A DNA stretch of 64,000 bases, from positions 248,001-312,000 of the forward strand of contig CANTFL010000634.1 in NCBI GenBank assembly GCA_947650285.1. Reading direction: 5' to 3'. The number at the start of each line of letters is the position of its first letter. The first letter of the stretch is position 1. Made by a program: the position numbers and the translations under genes. The stretch is from Hyaloperonospora brassicae (Eukaryota > Oomycota > Peronosporomycetes > Peronosporales > Peronosporaceae). Below, piece by piece: positions 12,713 through 26,030 of this stretch. Under the pieces are notes generated by a model. It had not been told where the DNA came from. It saw nothing but the letters and a program-made list of their open reading frames with translations, and did not search any database.

Positions 12713-12752
12713 CAGTAGGGCGCTCCGCACCTACTGACCCCGACCATTTTTT
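12713..12752 (-). promoter_or_regulatory. E1 gag-pro -1 frameshift signal
   Basis: On the minus strand the gag frame reads tcA AAA AAT (12752..12746), a canonical -1 slippery heptamer. The gag TAG stop is at 12733..12731. A stem CAGTAGG / CCTACTG (7 bp; 12736..12730 with 12719..12713) begins 9 nt after the heptamer and encloses the stop. The protease frame downstream is -1. The same arrangement occurs in E2 and E3. Confidence 0.75.
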
Positions 12753-13889
12753 GATGGTCCGTCTCGCTGTTGCGGCTTCGCAACAGCGCTGGACCCACGC
12801 CCATTGCCCTTTCTGGCGAATGGTCGTCCATTTCGCTCAGTACTGTTTGGTACTGGGCGTGGATCACTACACTCGTATGCGTAGTGCCCTAACTTCTGAC
12901 AGCGATTGCACCTCTGCAATCGCTTGTTGTTCGAAGAGCGAGGTATCTCGCTCTCAACATAGCAGAGGTCCATTGGTTCTGGACCTTCGATTTCTTTTCC
13001 TCTTGGCGGACGATAAGAGTTTGAGCTAGCATGAGCATGTCTCATGATTCAGTCTTCATGTTCCGCGGCTGATATCGCATCTTCCAGCGTATTCAGCTCA
13101 AGGCGGAACAGGTGGCTCCTGACGGGCCCTTCTGCGGTCCCTTGCATGAACACCGTAATCAACGTGTGTTCATGGACTGGAGTGGTAGTTATACTATTCG
13201 CGAGGAGTCGTATATGTTGTGCGTAAGCGTGCACATCACGCCTACCCTGCTTGAGTTTCAGGATCTCTGAACGAGCTCTGAACGAGCCCTGAACTCAGCC
13301 CGTGGCGGCTCAAACGTTTGTCTGAGCCGGGACTTGAAGTCATCTAGCGACCTAAACACATGTGGGTCGCTACTCTCGAGCCCCAGGGACCAAGGTTTGG
13401 CACGCCCAGCCAAATAAGTCTGAGCAAATGTGAGTTTCATTTGCTCATCTTCGACGCGACGAGCCCTTAAGGCTCTGTCGAGTTCGACAAACCATAGTAA
13501 CAGGGAGTCCTCCGGGACTCCACTGTACTTGGAGATGTCAACTTTCATGACCTCGGGACGACGCGCATGTGCCGTCCCGCCCACAGCAGCATGGAATTGC
13601 TGCTGTCTCAGCAGCTCTGGATATTGAGCACCGAGTTCTTTCATCTGCTCGGCCTGTGAGAGCCTTGCTGGTGAAGCAAGGCTACTTTCTCCCTCTCGAG
13701 AGCAAGTTCATTTTGAATGGACTTGGCGATAGCGGCATGTTGTTGGTCTCTGTCTAGAGACTCCAACATGGCGCTAATGGCGAGTTCGCCTACGGTAGAA
13801 CTCATTCGTTCTACCGCACTCCATTCGATGTCACTCAAATGGGTAAACCCTTCACGCGTGGCGTGAAAGGTCTCTTTATTATCCAACAT
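12731..13889 (-). pseudogene. E1 gag with CCHC zinc knuckle (broken)
   Basis: The pieces 13641..13889, 13258..13644 and 13049..13234 cover the capsid-like region (recognisable by LLLWFVELDRALRARRVEDE and FKSRLRQTFEPPRAEF). 12731..13045 carries the knuckle CNRCQKLGHYAYEC (C-X2-C-X4-H-X4-C). Frames change between the pieces, so no full Gag can be made. In E2 the N-terminal and capsid part is one continuous frame. Confidence 0.8.
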
Positions 13890-13925
13890 GTTCAGGTTGG
13901 ATGTTGTGGTCCTTGGAAGGACTAC

Positions 13926-13937
13926 AAAGTGCTACCA
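13926..13937 (-). other. E1 primer-binding site
   Basis: The minus strand reads TGGTAGCACTTT, two bases after the 5' LTR. The first eight bases resemble initiator-Met-tRNA primed elements (TGGTAGC...). The same PBS start is found in E2 and E3. Confidence 0.6.
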
Positions 13938-13939
13938 GG

Positions 13940-14329
13940 TGTAACGGGGCACACCCTTGCGTGAACTTAACGCAAGGGTATCGGTTCTTCGACAGACGTA
14001 CACAAGGCAAGCGAGGAAGCGTAGGTATGGTAAAAGTAGAACTGTTATATGAATATAATTAAGTCTTTAACCACTGTCTCTCTGTTTGACTTGACTTTAT
14101 TATACTAATCTAACTGAATGTATGGTGACGTCTACTCAACACTCATTGCGCGCGTCTTGCGGCGATTGGTGAATTGATATCGTCAAGATATCAACCAATG
14201 AACAGATTCTTTGGTCGACCCATCAATATCACCACTTTGGTGATATTGTACAAAGAATATTCAACTTAATATTATTTATTGTCATTATCTCTCAAATGAC
14301 AATTCCATGAAACGGGCTGCGCCGTTACA
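13940..14329 (-). repeat. E1 5' LTR
   Basis: 390 bp, TGTAACGGGGC...GTTACA on the plus strand, with about 20 differences from the 3' LTR by hand count. Confidence 0.93.
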
Positions 14330-14334
14330 GGGGT

Positions 14335-17300
14335 AGTGGTGCAGTAGGCTATCTTTACGATGATGACTGCCGTTTCAATCCCATCATTGTGTACAATAGT
14401 CCTGAGGGTCTCAATAGCAGTATGAATCCCACAGTAGCTGAATAAATTGCCACTACCTCTCAGAAAACCATGGTTGAAATATGCCGGATATAGTGGGTCG
14501 TTCGCGTACCCGAATATTTCTCACCAAACCAACCATGAGAGTCACACCGATCGCACTCCTAATTATCCAGTCGGTGCAATATAGTGAATATAGCTTCTTA
14601 ATAGAAACATATTATAATGTGTACCACGCCACGCGAGCCGCGATTTGGAATTTGCAAACAGATTCCTGCTATGCCGTGTAAACGATTGAGCAAAAATGTT
14701 TCAGACGTGAAGGAGATATATAAGTGTATGATACTTGATGGTGTGTTGTAGCTATTTTTTGAACTAGAGCGTAGTGGAAACCAAATTTATATATATTACG
14801 CTGTTGTGGTATAAATAAACATAACATAAAAGATGCCCACTATCTACAAGGAGAATTTGATTGTGTTCCTTCCGACGTTGAATAATTTTAGCTTCAATCG
14901 CTGACGAAACGCCCCTATTATAACGGCTTGGGTCTCAATAATCATCACCATCTATATTAAATGCGGTCAGCCCATTTATCGATGCACCTTCAAATACGAG
15001 ATACCAACGCGGCTAATATGACCTGAAGCCAGTTAATAATCATATTTAAAAGGCAAAATTTGGGAGAAGATCGCCGATTCCTGAGTGCCACGAAATAAAC
15101 TGCAATGGTGCAAGGTAATATGCGAGATTATTTGTCACATATTACATTAAAAAATACCAGTATTGAGAAGTCCTTTAAACGTATGCAATCATATGAAGGC
15201 TGCATTACAATGTCATCGCGATCAACGCATACCACAATAATGAACCAGAATTAAAAGCTTGTATTACAGGAGGCGCGTGGCGATTTGTCATGAGCCACGG
15301 AATTCTAACGTCGCTATTTGAGTCTTGAATTATTAATCTAGAAAGAACAGTTCTCATAGAACCAGGCGACAAGCCTTGTAAGCTAGAATCTTAGGCCTCT
15401 TAAAGTTTCAAAAAACTCCCTCTCACCTAGTTACATTTTTATTCCCTAGATGGCTTGAAAGGCGAAAAAATACTTCCGACATATTTTAATTGTCTTCATA
15501 CGCAGGGACCCACACATAGTTCATGATCAAGATCTCAAACAATTCTAGTTAGGAATACGACATGTAAACAAATGCCAACTCTTAAAATGGCGCTCTCAAG
15601 TTAGATCGTCGTAGCTTAGCGAGAGCCCTACCCCAATATCCTTTTCTCGATCTCGGGTAAAGTTACCCCCTTTCTAATTTTTACTCATTCTTTCGACGGC
15701 CAAGGTCAGCATGACTCAAAGTACCGGAACATTCGCCGTTCTTTCTGCTGACAGGTAACCAAGGTGAGAGGGGGAGTAAAATTAATAGAAATGAATACAC
15801 TCCCGATAGTTTTCGCCCGACAAGAAAACAGTAGGAATCAAATTGGCATATATTGGTATTCATTCCTCAATAATATGAGTGTAATTGGTCTGAATTAAAC
15901 CCTTTTTCTGTAAGTCCCTTGTAGAATTCTATAAACGGCATGGCTTTACCTAACCATTAGCGTAAGGAAATCAAGTGAACTAAGAGACTTAAATATTACA
16001 ATGAGCTTTAAATTACTTTAATATTTAATAAGTTAAGCAATGTATCTTAAGCTCTACTTTCTTCCAGTATCCATTATCGCAGACTAAGACGCATTTCGTA
16101 TTCGGAGGAAACATCTCTTTAGTAGATTATGTTCTGGTTGAAATAATAGTTTACTGGTAGCTACAAGATAAATGATGAACTAAATGCATTTTTGATTAAC
16201 TATCGTTGATGCAGATTGGCATTTCAAATTAAAAAAATTCCTGTCCGGCATATAAAATTAAATCGTAATACATACTTGATTTAATATTAACGTTAATTTC
16301 TTAGACTGAAATAAATCACGTATCACCAAGATGCTATGATAAGTTCGAAGGCGGTTGGGAAGCAACCATATGTTACCGGTTTCCTCAGTTAGGAACTGCA
16401 TTCATATATTCTTAAAAGCACTTAAATAACCTTGTTATTGGTAATTATAAAACTTTACTATATATTAGGTAAACTTCAGCATATCCTTGCCTCCTGGGAT
16501 TGCTGCAATCCTTTCAAGTTACGTTATTCTAAATTAATTTTGTTTTAAAAGCGGATGATATTTTTTTCTTTTGATTATGGGTGCGATAAGGAATGTTTGG
16601 TCAATCTGATGTCTCTTCGTTGGATTCCTTCTTTCCTAGCGACGGCTTCAAATATTGTTCTCAGCAACTAATTTAGCGACTCGATTTATATACAAAAGTG
16701 TTACAGCAAAAATATTGGAATCGAACAGACCTTCATTTTTTACCAACGCTGCCAATGTAAGCTCCCTTAGGATGCTCATATTATATAGATGGATATATTT
16801 TGCAAAACAACTTTTACATACTTCCAGTTGGAAAGTTCTTGGCATATCTTGTTATTACATACTTTGAATTTTGTGGGCAACGAATGATTTTTAATTTCGT
16901 CAATAATCGTTTAAAGATCTTACCTTTTAATGTTTGCGACATCCTTATTGGCAAATTATAATTATTGAAGTTTCCGTTATTCTTTTACAAGACGTAAGGT
17001 TTTCTTCGTGGGAATTATAAGTCATATAATCACATATATATTTTAAACGGCCATAAATCACTGACAGATCACGTCGTTACCAAAATGGTCACCCGCTAAT
17101 GCGTCCGAACGATAAGCATGCAATTAATCTAGCGAACATAATTTTGTTGCCTACTTCAGTCATTTTTTGGTTAATGCCATATTAAAATGTTCTTGTTTGT
17201 GTCTTTCTATCAATGACACAGCCAGCTTTCAAGTAAAAATCGTTTTAAATTTTGTACATTAGCCCATAATACAATAAAAGTGTTTTTTTTGTAACGCGTC

Positions 17301-19452
17301 TATCTTCGCAGCAGGTCACTTTGATTTGATGAAGGTATCCATACCCCTATTGAAAAAATTACTGAGTTGTGTGGTTCACTCATAGATATATCTAATCTTA
17401 TCTTTTGGATTAATTTTAAGAATATAAGTGTATATTGACACGTATATACCTCACAAAATTTTGATCTTGGTGTCTACATATAACAATTATTTTTCTAAAA
17501 ACATACTATAAGATATTTGTTTTTGAATATTTTTATTGCAATGCCTCCGATAAGACCTAAAATAATATGAAGAAGGCTTATTAATTGTAAATTTTTTCAA
17601 TTTCACGTGTTTACATTCATTTATACTTGTAAAACATACTGCCGGACGATTAAGATGTAAACAAATCTTATCTATATAGCCCTAGAATATCGGACAAGTT
17701 TACAAGCCGCGCAAGTGCCAGTATCATTTTCAGATAGATGTTCCTTGCTTCCGCTGTTTTGATATCAATTTCGATTATATAGGGGCCTTTGCCATGTATG
17801 TCTGTCTCGCAATAAATAAAGATGTAAAGGGATTTTAACCAAGTAAAACCTATCTCTCAGATTAAATTTTTCTTGTTAAATCATTTATCCGCCTTACTTA
17901 AGACACAATCAGACGTCATTTATACACACATAAGGGCTATATACGTTTGTTTACAATAGTCTCGACAGTGATTTTGGATTGCTGCTGCCAATAGGGTCGG
18001 TTTTCTCACTGTTTATGAGATATTTTAAAGGTCATAGTGATAGTGCTATTGCTAGTGCTAATGGATCTATGCAATAATCTAAGTCCGTCGACTCATAAAT
18101 TCTTTAAGGTAATCATTGGTCAATATAATTTCAAATTTTTTAGCTTTGATGTTTTGCTCTGGGCTGAAAAGCATTATTTATAGTGCCTTTTTGGTGGAAC
18201 TTATAGTACTTGATGCAATGTAAAGCATGCTTTACAAAAACAAAAGCAGGTTTTTCGAATACAGATCTTTGCCCGTATCGCCGCTTCTTTCAGATGCTAT
18301 TTCATAAATTGGCGAAATAGGTTTGACCTATTCAAAAGTTTATAATGATGTTTATCAACCGCCGTAAAGACACATTCTATGCAAAATTGCTTTATGTAAG
18401 AAAAACACTTTACGTGGTAAAGTGCGCCAGACTAATTCGCGATATTAGTATCGAGGTGATTATAACAGATGACCTTTATAAACCCAAATAGAAAGAATGG
18501 GATTTAATCATTTCGGATAATGCTTCTATAGCTGCTAATAAAATTATGCCGCAATCGTCCTCTTTATTTCTCTACATGATCTCCTAAGTTCTGCAATAAC
18601 CACCATTAAATTCCCTAGGAGCAATAAAGGCGCAGAAGTGCAGCCGCTACGTTGCAGCAAGCAATCGGCCCTTAATTATCAATCTCATTAGTATGTACTT
18701 CCAGCTGTTCAAATGAAATATGACAAGATCCGAGTGTTTAATATTGTAACTTGATAAGTGTGTCATCTAAGCATCTGCTGTGGCCGCCGATCATTCAGCA
18801 ACCTGTTAATAGATGCGTCGTTCTTTCGTTACATATTGAGTGTGTACTTTGACAAACGATGCAGCGGGCCTGACCATCTTGCCTTAAGTCCAAAGTTAGA
18901 CGGTCAGTACCGATTATCACTCATGCATTGTTTTTCATTCTTTGATTTGATTCGGGTGAAAGCTGCATAGGGAGGGCCTATCGACAATCATTGGCGTAGA
19001 CTAAATATATAGACCCATTTGTATATATAGCGGACCTATAGTGAAAGGTTTAGACATATTATTTTAAATTAATCTCTAAGCGTACAGTCATTGCGTATCT
19101 TCCTATTCCTTTTTACCCCTCAGACGAATTGATCGCTGAAAGTGATTCTTTGACGTTGTATATGTGCTCGCAATTGCAATTTACTATCATTCGTACGTGA
19201 TATATTACAGTGGCCTCTGACATCAACTTAATGGACCAACAGGTCGCCCTAAAACGATACTGTGTTATGACAGACACATACGCTGACCACTTTTAAACAC
19301 TATATAGCCCCTGATTCAGCGTCTTTGTTATTAATTAATCATAGCAACATTGTTCTTTTCGACTGCAATAGAAAAGACAATGTACGGGTCTCCGTTGTGG
19401 TGTCGTCCTTGACTACTATATCATCTTACACAATGGTATCCTATTATAATTG
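14335..19452. other. AT-rich DNA without recognisable genes
   Basis: All open frames are under about 70 codons, lack known motifs and are scattered on both strands. I see no tRNA, no repeat array and no retroelement motif. It may be heavily decayed repeat DNA. Confidence 0.6.
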
Positions 19453-19850
19453 TAACGGGGTGAGCCCGTTACACAAAAATTGGTATGAAGGTACCAATTT
19501 TTCCATATAATCTATTATAATAATATATAAACAAAATCACTCGAGAAGAGTTATGTTGACGGAATGTTACCTCGAGTGTAACATTCTTCTGGTGCTCCCC
19601 TTAAAGGTTGATGTACATAGTATATTAACCAGAATAATTGGCAAACGCTGCTGGACGCGCGCAATGGGTGGTGATCAAGAAGCCCATATAAGAGATTAAA
19701 GTAGTTATATATTGTTGAATTACGACAAATATGGTTTGATAACAGTAACTGAACGTTTATAAATACAGTACTACTTTTCCTCAGATAGAGCTTTTCGAGT
19801 TATGTTTGGTTCGGGTGCGCTTCCTTGCCACGTGTACGTGACGTCAGAAG
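19453..19850 (+). repeat. Solo or truncated Ty3-type LTR relic
   Basis: It begins TGTAACGGGGTGAG and then CCCGTTACA, the terminal signature of the E1/E2 LTRs read in coding direction. Further in it has GGACGCGCGCAATGGGTGG, close to the E2 LTR segment that reads AAGACGCGCGCAATGAGTGG, and CTTGCCACGTGTACGT, identical to E2. Spacing of these landmarks fits one LTR of about 400 bp. No internal region or target duplication was found, and the 3' end is not clear. Confidence 0.6.
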
Positions 19851-22206
19851 CACGAAGTTTTGTGATAAGTGTACACAAGTTCTTGTGAGTCAATTAGCAT
19901 GAAGCGTGCCATGAACACTAATATTAAATGTTCACTCACCAGTGTTTCATAGCTTTCGACATTCGCCGAAGTGAAAGTATATATAGATTACAATATTCGA
20001 AATACGTGTGATCATAATTATACTAGTCACGCTCCTTGGCGCACTTTATGATGCTACCCTCACTAGCATCAAGACATAGTTGACGTTTGCTTCGTTACTA
20101 CGCTCTCGATCTATCTTTTTTATTTTATTGACATATAATTCCTTCTGCTACTTAAAAAATATCTGAAAACCTTTAAGCTTCTTGCATCAGCGGCATTCCG
20201 CTTACCTCTAACACCTTTATCTCAATTTACACTATCATAGTCTAAATATTTTATAACAGAGCAATGGTGAACCCGAGGCACCAGAATATCACGGCAAGTG
20301 TTCCTTTCCCGTATAGTCGAATTTAAAACACTATTATATCATCTCGACTCATTACTGGCTACAAGACGACCAAAGATCATAGGCAGAATCGATAAGCGTG
20401 CTATATTCTTCCTCACCATGTGAAGTGGCCATATCAGCAAGGTGCCTTTTCTCGGCAAATTCGAGAAGTTGTAATCATTACATGTCCAACGATTGATTTA
20501 AAAAGATGAGCTGACTAAATTCAAATGAGCGTGTTGGTTCTTTGAGCACATTCCATATGAGACTTAGTAATTGTATGAAGATCGTATTTTTATTAACATA
20601 ATGTTAAAACTGAATCCATTTCGTCTTTGATGCACACGTAGCCATAATTCATAATTATGGTTATACCGACGTACAGGTATTGTGTCCGATCGAGTTTTAG
20701 CTTTGTCATATTTATTTATGACGTTTTTGGCAAAAAAATCGAAGTAGGAATTGGTTTTGTTACATTAGTAGAAAACTGATGCCGCCAACAGGAAGAGCAG
20801 TCGCTGACTACAAATTAGTAAAGAGTTAAATTGGTCCGACCAAAATTATACCACCGGCTCTATATTTAAATTGTATAGATACGGATACGCGTCCTGTATG
20901 TTTAATAATCGTCTGTTTGAACTACGTCGTCCACTTTATATGTGTGAAGAAGTGGATGGAATATTGGTTAATGCAAGGTAATCAAAAAGGCTACTGGGGT
21001 ACTTGGACTGTGTACGAAGTTCATATGGCGTTGGGATCGAACCCGATACGAAGATTTTGGTCTAAGGTGGGTTACAAAGTAGAAAGTAGCTGATCCTATA
21101 CTAGATCCCTACCAAGATCCGATCCTAGACTCAGTCAGTAGAAGACATAAATCAAGGAGCTTTATGTGTACAATATACAACTTGTTCCTTGAGCGACGAG
21201 TGTCGAGATTTTTTTACATAGATATGCGATATCTTTTCCAGGATGGATCTTGTCCATCCGAATACATCAAGAATGACGCTTCCCGTCCATAAATAGAGGC
21301 GCACCGGTATTGTTCCGCAAGGTGCTCTGAAGGCTCTCACAAATGTCACAACAACTGCGATCGGAAGCGGTAAAAAGCAAGGGAGTCAAGATTGAGAGAT
21401 GGATCAAGTCGTCAAGCGAAAAAGACCCACATATTGAGCAAAGCAATCTCGTTGAGCCCCAGGTATTTCATACCGAGTACCTACAATCGACCTGTGCTCG
21501 TGTATAAATTTCTATACGACTACTTTAGTACCAAAAATGTTGAAGTTTAGCACCAACACGAGTACATTTTGAAGAGTGCATACCGTTCTATTAATAGTGC
21601 ACTATGTGATATAGTTAATAAAGATCGAAACGAAGTACCTTATCCGATCATTTTTTGTCTGAGCTACAGTAGAGAGGCGGGATTACATCGGCAATTTTGT
21701 GAACCCGCTCCAACACTTACGACATAAATTAAATAGCAGATCGCTGGATCCAATTCGTGAAACACACATATTGTTACCCTCTATAATCCACACAATGCGA
21801 TCTTGGCATTTGTATCCGATTGAGCCGATTATCGATCGCAGAGAATGTTAATACACATCGAAAAGCTCATTCAACCTTAAAATTATATTGTAGGAACCTT
21901 TATGCATTCCAGATGCACGGACCGCGGTTGTGGATGCTTATAAGCATAAGTATTAATTGCACAACGCGATAGTGATCTTACACTAACCTCAAAACTAAAG
22001 CTACGGTCATTGTAAGACGGACTGACATCATTAAAAAGTTTCCCTATGCCATCGTGCCAGCTATTCTTAGTACATCTATGTGAACTTCATACTTACTTGA
22101 GCTACGATTTACATTATATGAATATTGTCTAAATACAGTAGAGAACGTATTTAGTGTACGCGACACTTATCCATGTGTAGTAACCTTCGCCTCCAAGCAC
22201 AGGATA
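19851..22206. other. AT-rich DNA without recognisable genes
   Basis: Nothing supported. A partial B-box-like GGGATCGAACCC near 21033 does not fold into a tRNA. Confidence 0.55.
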
Positions 22207-22862
22207 TAGTGCCCATGACACTAATAATGGTGTGACATTAATTTGTGTGCGGTAAAAGTAGTGTCCGTGACGCTAAATGAAGCAAATTTAGAAGTAGTGT
22301 CTGCGCCGATGTGTATCGAATTGGGGACCAAATATAATATAAATACTAAACCCAAATTGGAGGATATTGAGCCGAGGTTACCTCCGCAAATTTGTGGGCA
22401 CATAGTTATGTTTGCAAAATTCGAGCGACCTACACTGTAGTTAGGGTTGTAGGCCGATAATTGGGCTGCGTATGATTTGCTCTGCAGTAGTGCGATAAAG
22501 AAATTGTTCTGGTTCTTTTCATTCAAAATCACCATTTTTGACATACCTAGTTCGGATAAGATCAACATTTTTGTATAAAGAGATTGATTTTCTTTGAAAG
22601 ACCAATTCTGTTTTGGAGAATACAAAAAATTGCCAACGCGCTGTACTTCTTGTATGTTTTCTAATTCCTCAGGAAATTCATTTAGAATTTCTTGGACTTG
22701 GGATGTCAATAATTAGCAATTCACTTTCCGTTCACGTCATGCGACATTCCGCAGCGAATCATGGCCTTGCGGGTGTTACAAAATTCCATTGTCGTCGCGC
22801 TTCATGTGGAATAAGTTTTGTCGATTGTGTGATTCACACGTGAATTAGTGTCCAGGGCACTA
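22207..22862. mobile_element. MITE-like element with about 30-bp imperfect TIRs
   Basis: The left end reads TAGTGCCCATGACACTAAT followed shortly by GTGTGA. The right end, reverse-complemented, reads TAGTGCCCTGGACACTAAT followed by GTGTGA. Total length is 656 bp, bounded by TA dinucleotides. A minus-strand frame of 162 codons (22221..22709, TTG-initiated) crosses most of it and stops inside the left TIR; no transposase motif was recognised. I infer a non-autonomous cut-and-paste element, perhaps of a TA-inserting superfamily. Confidence 0.45.
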
Positions 22863-25800
22863 ATTGCGGTGAGACAAATATTCTGAACGGACGCTAAATA
22901 CGGCGAGCACTGAAGCGGATCGTCCATAGAGATCGCGATCGCACCTCAAATCACAACATCCCCATCCTATTCGATTACCATGATAAATTACCGAAGTCAT
23001 ATTTACAGTTTCCATACATCGTGGCAAAAATTTCATGGTTGTGAAAATCTGGACGAATCAATGTCATGATAAAGTGTTGACCAAATGTCAATGCACACGT
23101 CCTATTAATCTCAAGAGTTGCTTTTGCAAAACTAGTTCATATACAGGATTATAAGAGGTAACAATTTTGGGATTATTCGATCCAAAATATATAAAGATCA
23201 AATTAATTAGCTGGGTACTAAAAATGATAATGAATGCGATTGAAAAATCGAAGGTTACTATACCACATTTAAGAGTATCCTGAAGTATGTGCTGTGTACA
23301 AAGCACGATTTAAGCGACGGTCTACAAGAAGACCTCTATGTGCGAATTGGAAGCTGTCACCGATTTGCAACAGCGTAGCGTACTGAAACAATGTATATTT
23401 TGGTAGAGCCTTGAATATATGTTAGTTTTGCAAAGCCCACATAAAAAACACGAATCGTGATAAGTTTGGCTTCAATCAAACAGTTATATGTACTAATTTT
23501 TTTGTTGGTACATTATACATATCGTCTTAAATGTCGACGTATATATAATTCCAGTTTGAGCTATAATTTACAGTGGTGGGATGTGATATTTTATTCTGAC
23601 GTCAGCCACATAGAATGTTGAATCAAATTTGTTCAACGGATGATTGTCAAACGAGAATAATCGTACTATTTGAAACAGGCGTATTTAGAAGCGTCAATAT
23701 ATGTTGTGTATTCCTACAATGCGTTAGGTACAGAAGATACGCTGGTGTTTTCACTGTGCTCAATCACGACTACAAATTAGGAGTCATTTGTAGTGATGGA
23801 AGTCTAAAATGTGGATCAGCTAGAATAAGCGATACGTGAAGTTCACCACCGTTTGTAGGTCGGACGTTTAATCGATACACTTCGTTAAGCGTTTCAATCA
23901 CGTGAATGTTCGACGAGTATAAGCGTCAGTATTTGATTTCCGGTCGTTATAACGACTGCACAGGACCTTAGTTGGCTTTACTCATACACTTTTAGGCAAT
24001 ATGCCGGTAGCTACATTACAAAACAAAAAGAGCCAAAAGCTTTTACTCATATTATTAAATTATTTTGAAAAATGTATGCCTCCCTGCCTAGCCTATACGA
24101 GGAATATATTAGTGTTGCCTAAAAGTGGCAATGCGGTACTTGTATCAATTGTTAAAGGCGACGATAATGGTAAGGTAGTTATAGCGTTACTTTAGCTTTT
24201 AAAGTTTTATTTCCTACTTAAATTGTATTATAGGTAAAAAGTCTTTGAAATTTATAGAAGCGAATTTTGATTCCATGATGTTTAAGTTGAGCCGCTCATT
24301 AACTTGTTTTATTGATATTATCAATAGGTGACGTAGGAAATAAATTAAAAAAGGCGTAAAATGGCTTTTGTGAAATATTTATAGTAGCAAGTCGAATTCT
24401 AATTTATATATGCTGCAAATTCAGCGCACGAGCCCACCATTCAGTCATCTTATATGCCTTACGGTTGCACGACAGCAGTTTGATAGACAGAGAGTTCCTC
24501 ATGACAATACAAGAATTAAGCGTTCACGCCACGGTCCTATAGAATATTATTTAAAGGAAATGCTTTGTACATTAAAACGACCGTTATCACTGGCATTAGT
24601 TCTGTTTCATTCCGTATAAGTATCCTTAAAATTAATAAATTCGACATGATGTTGACAAAAAAGTTAGATATAATACTATGAAGAAGCCAACACTATCTCG
24701 TAAACAAAAGTTATTGATCGACACTTTTTTTAATCACATATAAGTATAGACAGGAAGAGGTCAATCTCCCCATATTTATTTTTTTGCCAAATGTTATATA
24801 CAAGGATTAATATCAAATAGTGCGTGCATTATATGAGTAATTTACTTAAACGATTCCGTCTACGACGAAGATACCCAGAAACGTCGTCATGATAATTAAA
24901 ATTGTCAAATAGTACGAATTGTTTTTTAAAGAAATACAGGTATGTATATGATTTCCTCTTACGAGTAAATATCATTTTCAATGTACAAACATCAATACCA
25001 CCATCGGCTGGATTTGGTCATGGCAACTAATGCTGCATGGGCTAAAAAATACCGTTATATCGATCAACCGATATGTTGCTGAGCGGTCGAGACCGATGCA
25101 TAATTTAATCGAATTACATTAATGACGTTTACAATCAAACCCGGTTTATTTGTGAAACGGCAAAACCTCAAGTAAGTAGATATCACGTTTAAAACCGACA
25201 TAAAGTAACGCGTAGCCGTAATTGTTTCACGATATAGTCGAAATTTCAATTTGATGCACGCAAAAAACTGCTTCATGAGTCCATCCTTAACACAAAAAAT
25301 GTAGGGACCGAACCGGTTGTGAAGTGGGTAATTGACTGGTCTAGCCGAGCTGAAAGTCCTAATAAAAAAGTTCTAAGGCGAGTGGCATAACTAAAAGTAT
25401 TATTGCTGAATCATGCCGCAGATACCGTGCTTTTAATTTCATCGCACAAGAAAATTAGGATTATGTATGTGCAATTATTAAACAGCAGCTTATATAGAAT
25501 CATAGCATGTCTAATTGCAAGGAAAACGTAAGCGGTTGCAGAATAAAGTCCAAACCGATTTATGCCTCGGTCACACCAGCAAACTGCATTTGGCTGTTTG
25601 CTAGTGCTGTATGAAATATGAGGGTCGAAACGCGTTGCTTGCTATCCTTTTAGACGCACTCCAAAAAAAGCATTTTTTATATGTCAACCGAAGCGTTGTA
25701 ATAAAGAATGAAATGGCTTATCTTCGCGTGGATGGTCTACAAATAGACCGTTCGTTGTATTCACTGACGATTCTTCGTACTTCTTACCACAAACATTTAA

Positions 25801-25889
25801 AACCTTTTATAAGAGTTAAGACTTGCCTGTCATTTAAGGGAAATATTTTCTTCCGTAGATGAAAAGTAATACGAACCTATGACTGCCAC
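22863..25889. other. AT-rich DNA without recognisable genes
   Basis: Short unsupported open frames only. No motif, RNA gene or repeat was recognised. Confidence 0.55.
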
Positions 25890-26030
25890 AAGTGAATTGC
25901 ACGGTCAATTCTAATATGTGGTTGCGCGTCGCTGATGCGATTACGCAAAGCGGCTGTTTAACAATTTGGGTTGCGTAACGCGCATCAGCGACGCGCAACC
26001 CTAAGTTCATAGGGCCGTGCACTCCAACTA
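25890..26030. repeat. Short fold-back (palindromic) element
   Basis: A perfect 20-bp pair, GGTTGCGCGTCGCTGATGCG at 25920..25939 and its reverse complement at 25981..26000. The pairing extends inward through TTACGCAA / TTGCGTAA and outward, with gaps, through GCACGG / CCGTGC. It is GC-rich within AT-rich DNA. It could be a tiny fold-back transposon or a structured site. Confidence 0.6.

Larger units (their letters stand above)
6335..14329 (-). mobile_element. E1: decayed Ty3/gypsy LTR retrotransposon, 7,995 bp
   Basis: Two 390-bp LTRs bound the element, and the 5-bp duplication GGGGT (6330..6334 and 14330..14334) marks the insertion. Transcription runs right to left: the PBS (TGGTAGCAC..., from 13937 leftward) follows the 13940..14329 LTR after CC, and the polypurine tract lies at 6725..6738. 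The order is gag, -1 frame change, protease, RT, RNase H, integrase, GPY domain, chromodomain; an antisense frame sits at the 3' end. The two LTRs differ at roughly 5% of sites, so it is clearly older than E2. Stops and frameshifts break every reading frame. It is the same family as E2. Confidence 0.95.

Noticed and set aside
21025..21070. tRNA-like B-box (GGGTTCGATCCC on the minus strand)
   Set aside because: Neighbouring bases do not give a T-stem, anticodon arm or acceptor stem; no A-box at the right distance.
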